The position numbers and the translations under genes were made by a program. Below the pieces are notes generated by a model that worked only from the letters and a program-made list of their open reading frames with translations, was not told the origin of the DNA and made no database searches. From assembly GCF_900094585.1 (NCBI RefSeq), contig NZ_FMAG01000005.1, positions 248,001-312,000 of the forward strand: 64,000 nt of DNA, written 5' to 3'. The DNA is from Martinezella multihospitum. GTDB taxonomy: Bacteria; Pseudomonadota; Alphaproteobacteria; Rhizobiales; Rhizobiaceae. This document shows positions 35,721 through 43,191 of the stretch, one piece after another (position 1 is the stretch's first letter; the number at the start of each line of letters is the position of its first letter).

Positions 35721-37304
35721 TCAGATAGCAACGGTGTCGCGATAAAGTCGCTCCTCGACCCGCTCCAGCGAGCCGAGCGCGAAGAAGTCATCATAGGCAA
35801 GGATCGGCTTGTGGGCGATCATTTCCGAGATGAAGGCCTCGGACGCCAGTTCCTCTTCGATGGCCTCGACTTCGGCCGAAAGCGGGCGGTCGACGACATA
35901 GAAATCCGCATGTTTGCGTACGACGTCATAGAGCATGCGCGCCACGCCCTCCGGCTTGTCGCCGAGAATGTCCATCGCCTGCGCCGACAACAGCGCTTCC
36001 AGCGCCGCCAGGCGCTTGAGCGCCCGCATCTGCCTTTCGAAACGCTCAATGACCAGCGGCAGGAAGGCGGCCTCGTCCTCCATCCCTGCTGCCACCACGA
36101 GCGACTGCGCGGAAACCGGATTGGACATGGAGAGCACGCGCGAGAAGATCTCGCCGGCAAGCTTGATGATCGGGCCGAAACCGGTCGCGATCCTGCCATC
36201 CGGCACGAGGTTGACCGGCAGGCCGCGACGCTGCCCGTTGCCGAGCAGGACGCAGCGATTGAACGAGTTGCGCGCGGCATGCGCCATACAGATGAGTGCA
36301 CCCTCAAGCAGAATGGTGACATCGAGCGGAAGAGAGCCGCCCGATGTCATGACACGTCCGTCGACGATGACGGGATTGTCGTCGGAGCGGCCGGTGGCGG
36401 CGAGGATCTTGTGGCCCGCCGTCAGGAGGTTCTCGATGACGGCGCCGAAGACCTGAGCGATCATGCGCAGGCTCAGCGGGTCCTGCACATGGGTCGCGAC
36501 CGGCCAGGGCCATTCATCCGAGGCATTGCAGAGCCACGCGCCGATCAGGGCCTCGCGGGGAGTGCCGACATGGCGCACCGAAATCCAGGGGTCGCGCGAG
36601 GTGCCGAGCGCGCCGGCCGCCATCATGCCGGTCGCAAGCAGGACACGGATCGAGGCGGCGGCATTGCGGGTTGTCTCCGCGGCAGCGGCGAAGCTGACGG
36701 CATTGACGCTGAGCGAGGCCAGGCTATCGCGCGGCATCATTCTAACGGGGGCGATGCCTGCCGCATCGAAGGCATCGGCGGCCTGCATGCGGCGGCCGCG
36801 ATAGACGGCTTCGCCGACGCCGGTCAGAACCGCGCCGATCTGGCCCATCAGGCCGATATCGGCGCAGCCGATCGAGCCGGTGCGGCGCACCACGGGAATG
36901 ACGTCGGAGCCTAGCAGCTGCAGATAGGCTTCGATCAGCTCCTGCGAGCATCCGACCAGGCCGGTCAGAGCCGTATTGACGCGGATCGCCATGGCGTTGC
37001 GCACGACTGACATTGAAAAGGGGGCACCGGTGCCGAAATGATGGGCGCGCACGAGCCCGAGATTGAAGGCATCGAGATCTTCCGGAGACCATTCGACATC
37101 CTTCATGGCGCCGACGCCGGTGGTGGAGCCATAGACCGGCATGCAGGATTGGATCGTGCTTTCAAGAACGCTACGCGCCAGCCGCACCCGAGCCATGCCG
37201 GTTTCCGATGCCGAGGGCAGGGCAACACCCGCCCCGATCCGCACCAGATCGCTGAACCCGAGGGGTTGCCCGGTGAGTTCGATGCCGGCTCTCTGACGCT
37301 CCAT
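35721..37304 (-). CDS. MIO-less HAL-family lyase, candidate ergothionase
   Basis: The 527-residue protein aligns along its length with histidine/phenylalanine ammonia lyases: VYGSTTGVGAM (cf. YGxNTGFG), QDPLSLRMIAQVFGA, DDNPVIVDG and MEDEAAF (cf. QEDH). The prosthetic-group triad Ala-Ser-Gly is absent: the segment reads SIGCADIG (residues 144-151), with Cys147-Ala148-Asp149 at those positions, so the MIO electrophile cannot form. Ergothionases, which expel trimethylamine from ergothioneine, are MIO-free HAL relatives. First gene of the operon; ATG at 37304 follows AAGGAG. Confidence 0.83.
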   Translation of the reverse strand: MERQRAGIELTGQPLGFSDLVRIGAGVALPSASETGMARVRLARSVLESTIQSCMPVYGSTTGVGAMKDVEWSPEDLDAFNLGLVRAHHFGTGAPFSMSVVRNAMAIRVNTALTGLVGCSQELIEAYLQLLGSDVIPVVRRTGSIGCADIGLMGQIGAVLTGVGEAVYRGRRMQAADAFDAAGIAPVRMMPRDSLASLSVNAVSFAAAAETTRNAAASIRVLLATGMMAAGALGTSRDPWISVRHVGTPREALIGAWLCNASDEWPWPVATHVQDPLSLRMIAQVFGAVIENLLTAGHKILAATGRSDDNPVIVDGRVMTSGGSLPLDVTILLEGALICMAHAARNSFNRCVLLGNGQRRGLPVNLVPDGRIATGFGPIIKLAGEIFSRVLSMSNPVSAQSLVVAAGMEDEAAFLPLVIERFERQMRALKRLAALEALLSAQAMDILGDKPEGVARMLYDVVRKHADFYVVDRPLSAEVEAIEEELASEAFISEMIAHKPILAYDDFFALGSLERVEERLYRDTVAI

Positions 37305-37346
37305 GTCTTTTGTTCTCCTTTTTCGCAAGGCTATGCGAGCCTTATC

Positions 37347-37370
37347 GCCAATGGGATATCCCAAATGGCG
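37347..37370. promoter_or_regulatory. Palindromic operator candidate upstream of the catabolic operon
   Basis: TGGGATATCCCA at 37352-37363 is a perfect 12-base palindrome, flanked by CGCCA on the left and TGGCG on the right, almost symmetric. It lies 48 bases upstream of the start of the HAL-family gene, a suitable place for a repressor. No regulator gene is adjacent. Confidence 0.5.
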
Positions 37371-37487
37371 AACACCTCAATAGGCGGCATGGAGCTGAAT
37401 TTTGAGGCGAGTCAGGCCGACACGCAACTCTGTGTTTGCGTGGGCATCATCTCAGGGAGGAGAAAACGGGGATGTAGGCCTTGCAGC

Positions 37488-39062
37488 TTAGCTCAGATGC
37501 CAGGCGATATAGAGCAGCGTTAGCGCGATCACCCACAGCGCAAGGCGGCCGGAGCGGCTGTGCTTGGCTTCCGACTTGCCGATCGCTTCCGCCGTCTGCG
37601 GATCGAAGCGCAGGCCGTTTTCGCTCATGTGCAGAAGCTCGTGATGGAATTTCTCCGTCTTGGCAGCGATTTCGGGTGCCGCTTCAGCAAGCTTCACGGC
37701 AGCCTTCAACCCGTCCTTCAGATCGGTCATGATCCGCTTCGGGCCGAGATTGGTGCGGATCCAGTCACCCACGACTGGTTCTGATGCTTTCCACATGTTG
37801 AAGCGCGGATTGAGCATGCGCGACACACCCTCGACCACGACCATGGTCTTCTGCAGCATCACCAGCTCGGGTCGCGTCTCCATGTCGAAGAGCTCGGTCA
37901 CTTCGAAAAGCAGGGTCAGAAGCTTGCCCATGGAGATGGTTTCGGCCGGCTGGCCGTGGATCGGCTCGCCGATCGCGCGGATGGCCTGCGCAAAGCTCTC
38001 CGTATTGTGGTGAGCGGGCACGTAGCCGGCCTCGAAATGCACCTCGGCCACCCGGATATAATCGCGGGTGATGAAGCCGTAGAGGATTTCGGCGAGGAAG
38101 CGGCGCTCCTTCCTGCCCAGGCGGCCGACGATGCCCATGTCGACCGCGACGATCATGCCGGCGGGATCGACGAAGAGATTGCCGGGATGCATGTCGGCAT
38201 GGAAGAAGCCGTCGCGCAGCGTGTGGCGCAGGAAGGACTGGATCAGCGTATCGGCAAGCGTATTGAGATCGTGTCCGGCGGCCTTCAGCCCCTCGACGTC
38301 GGACATCTTCACGCCGTCGATCCACTCCATGGTGATGACGTCGCGGCCGGTGCGTTCCCAATCCACCTTGGGGACGCGGAAGCCCGGATCCTTCTCGGTA
38401 TTCTCGGCGATTTCCGAAAGTGCCGCCGCTTCCAGCCGCAGATCCATCTCGACCTTGGTGGTCTGCTCCAGCGTCTTCGTCACTTCCACCGGGCGCAGGC
38501 GCCGGCTGGAGGGCATGAAGCGTTCCTGCATCCCCGCCACGAGATACATTGCCTTGATATCGTTGGAGAAGCGCTGGCGCACGCCTGGCCGGACCACTTT
38601 GACCGCAACGCGCTTGCGCCCTTCGGTCGTGTCGATCTCCGCCGGATGCACCTGTGCGATCGAGGCGGCGGCAATCGGCTCGCCGAAGCTGGCATAGAGG
38701 TCGTCGATCCGCCGGCCAAGTGACGATTCGATCGCCGCCGTTGCCGTTTCATGCGGAAAGAAGGCCATACGGTCCTGCAGCTGCGACAGGTCGTTGGCCA
38801 TATCGACGCCGACGACGTCGGGCCGCGTTGCCAGGAACTGGCCGATCTTCACATAGGACGGGCCGAGCCGTTCGACCGCCTTGGCAAGCCGGTCGCTGCG
38901 CGCCTGGCTCTTCGCCTTCCGGCGAGCGAAGATGCTGACGAAGGATTTGGCAAGGCTGACGGAGGGCGGCAGCCCTTCGGACGGCAGCGCCATGACCACG
39001 CCTTCGCGCACGAGCACCCAGCCGACCCGGACAAGGCCGAAATATGCGCTGAAAGCGGTCAT
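37488..39062 (-). CDS. ubiB: UbiB-family atypical kinase/ATPase for ubiquinone synthesis
   Basis: The 524-residue protein has the ABC1/UbiB signature SYVKIGQFLATRPDV (KxGQ, residues ~50-64). The kinase-like AAASIAQVH loop, HADMHPGNLFVD catalytic loop and VAVDMGIVG follow, with two hydrophobic segments at the C-terminus (LALWVIALTLLYIAWHL). UbiB supports ubiquinone biosynthesis at the membrane, perhaps by extracting lipid intermediates. ubiE lies 62 bases upstream on the same strand. Confidence 0.95.
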   Translation of the reverse strand: MTAFSAYFGLVRVGWVLVREGVVMALPSEGLPPSVSLAKSFVSIFARRKAKSQARSDRLAKAVERLGPSYVKIGQFLATRPDVVGVDMANDLSQLQDRMAFFPHETATAAIESSLGRRIDDLYASFGEPIAAASIAQVHPAEIDTTEGRKRVAVKVVRPGVRQRFSNDIKAMYLVAGMQERFMPSSRRLRPVEVTKTLEQTTKVEMDLRLEAAALSEIAENTEKDPGFRVPKVDWERTGRDVITMEWIDGVKMSDVEGLKAAGHDLNTLADTLIQSFLRHTLRDGFFHADMHPGNLFVDPAGMIVAVDMGIVGRLGRKERRFLAEILYGFITRDYIRVAEVHFEAGYVPAHHNTESFAQAIRAIGEPIHGQPAETISMGKLLTLLFEVTELFDMETRPELVMLQKTMVVVEGVSRMLNPRFNMWKASEPVVGDWIRTNLGPKRIMTDLKDGLKAAVKLAEAAPEIAAKTEKFHHELLHMSENGLRFDPQTAEAIGKSEAKHSRSGRLALWVIALTLLYIAWHLS

Positions 39063-39124
39063 AGCGCCTCAAGGTCTCGGTAAGCGGAGGCCGCAAGCCG
39101 GGTCAGATGGCTCGATATCATGCT

Positions 39125-39901
39125 TCAGAGCTTCCAGCCGGAGTGCAGCGCAGCGATGCCGCCGGTATAGTTGGTAAAGCTCACGCGCGAGAAACCGGCC
39201 TCGCGGATCATCGTCGCGAAGTCCTGCTGATTCGGGAATTTGCGGATCGATTCCACCAGATACTGATAGGGCTCTGCGTCGCCCGTGATCGCCTTGCCGA
39301 ACTTCGGGATGGCGTTGAAGGACCATGTGTCATAGACGCGGTCGAGCAGAGGCAGATCGACTTCGGAAAATTCGAGCACGAGCAGGCGGCCGCCGCGCTT
39401 CAGCACACGATAGGCTTCCTTCAGCGCCACATCGATGCGCGGCACATTGCGGATGCCGAAGGCGATCGTATAGGCGTCGAAGGAGTTCGGCTCGAAAGGC
39501 AGCTCCTCGGCGTTCGCCTCGACGAAGGTGAGGTTGTCGGAGAGCTTCTTCTTCTCGGCGCGCTCGGCGCCGACGCCGAGCATCGAGCCGTTGATGTCGA
39601 GCACGGTTGCATGTGCAAGCCGGTTGGAGGCCTCCACGATGCGGAAGGCGATGTCTCCCGTGCCGCCGGCGACGTCGAGCACCTTGTAGGCGGGGTCCTT
39701 ACGCGGGTTGAGCGCTGCGACCATTCCATCCTTCCAGGCGCGATGCATGCCCATGGACATGACGTCATTCATGACGTCATAGCGCTTGGCGACCTTGTGG
39801 AACACCTCGTTGACGAGGCCCTGCTTTTCGCCGTCGGCGACTTCGCGGAAGCCATAGGATGTTTCCATGCCGCCATCGGCGGAGGTGCGGCTGTCTGCCA
39901 T
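39125..39901 (-). CDS. ubiE: Ubiquinone/menaquinone biosynthesis C-methyltransferase
   Basis: The 258-residue SAM-dependent methyltransferase has VLDVAGGTGDIAFR (SAM motif I), FDAYTIAFGIRNVPR and LLVLEFSEVD, the UbiE pattern. It methylates the C-2 position of the benzoquinol ring in ubiquinone synthesis. It forms an operon with ubiB and is divergent from mutM, 246 bases away. Confidence 0.95.
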   Translation of the reverse strand: MADSRTSADGGMETSYGFREVADGEKQGLVNEVFHKVAKRYDVMNDVMSMGMHRAWKDGMVAALNPRKDPAYKVLDVAGGTGDIAFRIVEASNRLAHATVLDINGSMLGVGAERAEKKKLSDNLTFVEANAEELPFEPNSFDAYTIAFGIRNVPRIDVALKEAYRVLKRGGRLLVLEFSEVDLPLLDRVYDTWSFNAIPKFGKAITGDAEPYQYLVESIRKFPNQQDFATMIREAGFSRVSFTNYTGGIAALHSGWKL

Positions 39902-40147
39902 CGGCTCAACTCCGTTACATTACAGCGCCGCGCGTCATTTATGGCGCGCAAAGGTCGATGTAACACTTTAAACTCGCTGCATAATTCTCTCCTTAAATCG
40001 ATTCCGGTCTAAGGAATTATGCAGTATTCAGCGGCGGACCATAGCGAAATCGCGTTTGCCACGCTATCTCATCAGCCAGATCACCAGCCACGTTGCCTTG
40101 GGCTATAGCTCAGATCGTAAACGGTTGAAACATAAAGATGGATAGCC

Positions 40148-41038
40148 ATGCCGGAATTACCAGAGGTCGAAACCGTCAGACGCGGGCTGGCGCCTTCCAT
40201 GGAAGGTGCCGTTCTCAGGGAATTGGAGCTGCGCCGCAACGATCTGCGCTTTCCTTTCCCCGCCGATTTCGCGCAGGCCGTTTCGGGCCGCGGCATCACG
40301 TCGCTGTCGCGCCGTGCCAAATACCTGCTGATCGATCTCGATGACGGCAAGACGATCATTGCGCATCTCGGCATGTCCGGTTCGTTCAGGGTTGAAGCCG
40401 GTCAGAAGGCGCAAATGCCTGGCGAGTTCCACCATCCTCGCTCGAAGGATGAGAAGCACGATCACGTCGTCTTCCATCTGACAGGCGGAAGCGGCGATGC
40501 GCGCGTCATCTATAATGACCCGCGCCGCTTCGGCTTCATGGATGTTGTCAAGCGGGCCGACATGGCCGGCCATCCCTTCTTCCGAGACCTCGGCCCGGAA
40601 CCGACGGGCAACGAACTCGATGCCGATTATCTTGCCAGGCGCTTCGCCGGCAAGGCGCAGCCGCTGAAGAGTGCGCTGCTGGACCAGAAGAACATCGCCG
40701 GTCTCGGCAATATATATGTGTGCGAGGCGCTGTGGCGCTCGCACCTGTCGCCGCTACGCGCCGCCGGCACGCTTGTTGCGGATGCCGGCGGGCCGACGGG
40801 CGCGCTGCTGGCACTGGTCGACGCCATCCGTGCCGTCATCGCCGATGCCATCGCTGCTGGCGGCTCGTCGCTGCGCGATCATATCCAGACCGATGGTTCG
40901 CTCGGCTATTTCCAGCATTCCTTTTCCGTCTACGATCGCGAAAGCCAGCCTTGTGGTACGCCCGGTTGCGGCGGTACGGTCAGCCGCATCGTTCAGGCAG
41001 GGCGCTCTTCTTTCTATTGCGCCGCCTGCCAGAGTTGA
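40148..41038 (+). CDS. mutM: Formamidopyrimidine-DNA glycosylase
   Basis: The 296-residue enzyme begins MPELPEVETVRRGL, whose Pro2 and Glu3 are the Schiff-base nucleophile and acid. It ends in a zinc finger (CGTPGCGG then CAACQ). It removes 8-oxoguanine and formamidopyrimidines and cuts the resulting abasic site. A short insertion between residues ~85 and 105 is usual in rhizobia. An enoyl-CoA hydratase gene starts 36 bases downstream. Confidence 0.96.
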   Translation: MPELPEVETVRRGLAPSMEGAVLRELELRRNDLRFPFPADFAQAVSGRGITSLSRRAKYLLIDLDDGKTIIAHLGMSGSFRVEAGQKAQMPGEFHHPRSKDEKHDHVVFHLTGGSGDARVIYNDPRRFGFMDVVKRADMAGHPFFRDLGPEPTGNELDADYLARRFAGKAQPLKSALLDQKNIAGLGNIYVCEALWRSHLSPLRAAGTLVADAGGPTGALLALVDAIRAVIADAIAAGGSSLRDHIQTDGSLGYFQHSFSVYDRESQPCGTPGCGGTVSRIVQAGRSSFYCAACQS

Positions 41039-41074
41039 TTGAAAGACAAGAACTGATTGAAGGGAGAGAGACAA

Positions 41075-41848
41075 ATGGCTTACGAGACCCTCATCGTCGA
41101 AACACATGGGGCCGTCGGCCTCGTCCGTATCAATCGACCGCAGGCGCTGAATGCGCTGAATTCAACGGTCCTCTCTGAGCTGAAGCAGGCCTATGCTGCT
41201 TTTCATCTCGATGATGCCATCGGCGCGATCGTGCTCACCGGCTCGGAAAAGGCCTTTGCCGCCGGCGCCGATATCAAGGAAATGCAGGCGCTCGATTTCG
41301 TCGACGCTTATAAGAATGACTTCTTCAGCGGCTGGGCCGAGATCGCCAATGCCCGCAAGCCTGTTATTGCGGCGGTCAGCGGCTTCGCGCTCGGCGGCGG
41401 CTGCGAGGTGGCGATGATGTGCGATTTCATCATCGCCTCGGAGACCGCCAAATTCGGCCAGCCGGAAATCACGCTCGGCGTGATCCCGGGCATGGGCGGT
41501 TCGCAGCGCCTCACGCGCGCGGTCGGCAAGGCGAAGGCGATGGATCTGGTGTTGACCGGCCGGATGATGGATGCGGCAGAGGCGGAGCGTTCGGGCCTGG
41601 TGGCGCGTGTCGTGCCGACGGACAAGCTCTTGGACGAAGCGCTGGCTGCCGCCGCCAAGATCGCATCGCTATCGCGGCCCTCGGTGCTGATGGCCAAGGA
41701 AGCGGTCAACCGCGCTTTCGAAACCACGCTCGAGGAGGGACTGCGTTTCGAGCGCCGTCTGTTCCATAGCCTGTTCGCCACAGAGGACCAGAAGGAAGGC
41801 ATGGCGGCCTTCGTCGAGAAGCGTAAGCCGTCCTTCAAGAACCGCTAA
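41075..41848 (+). CDS. Enoyl-CoA hydratase
   Basis: The 257-residue crotonase-fold protein has the oxyanion-hole pair GADIKEMQAL and GGGCEVAMMCD, and the catalytic Glu region FGQPEITLGVIPGMGGSQRL with both glutamates (positions ~112 and 132). It hydrates trans-2-enoyl-CoA in fatty-acid oxidation. ATG at 41075 follows AGGGAGAG. Pairing with mutM is common in related genomes and does not imply a shared pathway. Confidence 0.94.
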   Translation: MAYETLIVETHGAVGLVRINRPQALNALNSTVLSELKQAYAAFHLDDAIGAIVLTGSEKAFAAGADIKEMQALDFVDAYKNDFFSGWAEIANARKPVIAAVSGFALGGGCEVAMMCDFIIASETAKFGQPEITLGVIPGMGGSQRLTRAVGKAKAMDLVLTGRMMDAAEAERSGLVARVVPTDKLLDEALAAAAKIASLSRPSVLMAKEAVNRAFETTLEEGLRFERRLFHSLFATEDQKEGMAAFVEKRKPSFKNR

Positions 41849-41891
41849 GGGCCTGGATTCAGGAATTACGCGGGTTTGGCGAGAATCCGCG

Positions 41892-41920
41892 TTGACGCCG
41901 CGGCTCATTCCGGTTATATG
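41892..41920 (+). promoter_or_regulatory. Probable rpsT promoter
   Basis: TTGACG at 41892-41897 and TATATG at 41915-41920, 17 bases apart, match the sigma-70 pattern. They would give a 5' leader of about 115 bases before rpsT. Confidence 0.65.
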
Positions 41921-42041
41921 CCCGCCACAGTTTGGAAAGCCGCTCTGGTTTTCCGCAATTGCTCCCGCATTGCTGGATGAAGTGGCCGCAGGGCCCGCGC
42001 TGCAACGATGGAGTTTTGTTCGAATTCTAAGAGAGGCATAC

Positions 42042-42317
42042 ATGGCCAATACTACTTCGGCGAAAAAAGCGACCCGCAAGATCGCCCGCCGCACCGATGT
42101 CAACAAGGCTCGTCGCTCGCGCGTTCGCACGTTCGTTCGCCAGGTCGAAGAAGCCATCGCATCGGGTGATGCAGATCGCGCAAAGGCAGCTTTCGTTGCT
42201 GCCCAGCCGGAACTGGCTCGCGCAGCCACCAAGGGCGTGCTTCACGCCAACACCGCTTCCCGCAAGGTTTCGCGTCTTGCCAAGCGTGTGAAGGCTCTTT
42301 CGGCCCCGACTGCATAA
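42042..42317 (+). CDS. rpsT: 30S ribosomal protein S20
   Basis: The 91-residue basic protein has the S20 sequence from MANTTSAKKATRK onward, with the characteristic helix RRSRVRTFVRQVEEAI and C-terminal ASRKVSRLAKRVKAL. It binds 16S rRNA early in small-subunit assembly. It is monocistronic, with its own promoter and a strong terminator, and lies upstream of dnaA as in other rhizobia. Confidence 0.97.
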   Translation: MANTTSAKKATRKIARRTDVNKARRSRVRTFVRQVEEAIASGDADRAKAAFVAAQPELARAATKGVLHANTASRKVSRLAKRVKALSAPTA

Positions 42318-42348
42318 TCTTTCGTTAACGATTTAATCGTTAGAGTTA

Positions 42349-42374
42349 AGCCCGGCCCTCGCGCCGGGCTTTTT
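42349..42374 (+). terminator. rpsT intrinsic terminator
   Basis: AGCCCGGC / GCCGGGCT form an 8-bp stem with a six-base loop, followed by TTTT. Confidence 0.9.
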
Positions 42375-42562
42375 GGATTCGGCCAAAAAAATGCCGCATT
42401 GCCAAAAATGGCCGGCCGATCATGTCATTGACGTGACAGAAATATACCTTTGGAAACAAAGGCTTGCGGCAGGATATCCCAGCGCTTGGTGATCTGCATG
42501 ACGCATTGCCGGCTCACAACTGAGTCAAGGGATTTTTTATTTTTTTTCTTTTGAAAGCTGTG

Positions 42563-42611
42563 AGAATCGCGTTCGACAGGAATCTCTTTGATTCAACAGC
42601 GATTCTTTTTT
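42563..42611 (+). terminator. Terminator-like nested hairpin in the dnaA upstream region
   Basis: AGAATCGC (42563-42570) pairs with GCGATTCT (42599-42606), enclosing an inner GAATC-TCTTT-GATTC hairpin, and runs into six Ts. It could end a small transcript initiated after rpsT or lie in the dnaA leader. The same bases contain four GANTC sites. Confidence 0.45.
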
Positions 42612-43191
42612 GAAGGGCTTGTGACAGTCAAAAATGGCCTCCCGAGTCAATGGCTGCCTCTTAATTTTGTGTAAAATTCATCGTTGATATCTGCCCTCGA
42701 TCCTGCCTAAATGGATTTCAACAAGGGGCGCGGATATCACCTTAAACAGCTTCGGCAAACACCGTCACTTAGGGCGGCGTGGGTGGTTTTGTCTCTTGTA
42801 ACGGAGCAGTTCAGTTCCGTGTTTTCAAACAGTTGACGAGTAAAAACCGCAAGCGGCAGCGTTTGCGGAACGAGGAAACTTGTCTGTCCTTTGCAGCCCA
42901 ATTTTAATTGGCGCGGCTGCGGGGAGGGGAGAAAAATTGACAGCCGTCGGGGCATTCAATCGGAATACGAGGGCCGATTGATGCTCCGGTTACAGACGCC
43001 GAGACGGAGACAGCTTTAAAGAGCGGTTTTCGCCACAGTGTTTCTGTAAAGCCCGCTGGCCGGGCGTGGCTGATGAACCGGTATGCGGCGCAGCTTGGGA
43101 CAACGAGCGCGATCGTCATGCCATGGCGAAGAACCAAGGGCGGCAGTGAAGTGCTCTCGCCCTATAAAGAGACTGTGGAAGGCGGCACTAT

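Larger units (their letters stand above)
42318..43191. other. 874-base region between rpsT and dnaA: terminator, GANTC cluster, dnaA leader
   Basis: No protein gene is supported here. It begins with the rpsT terminator. Bases 42522-42648 contain six GANTC sites (42522, 42564, 42580, 42590, 42601, 42644), with a seventh at 42376. There are T-rich tracts at 42531-42552 and a nested hairpin followed by six Ts at 42563-42611. No 9-base DnaA-box consensus (TTATCCACA or complement) was found, so it does not look like the replication origin. The rest should hold the dnaA promoter and a long leader. Confidence 0.6.

Noticed and set aside
42375..43191. Chromosomal replication origin upstream of dnaA
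   Set aside because: No DnaA-box consensus was found, and in related bacteria the origin lies away from dnaA, near hemE.
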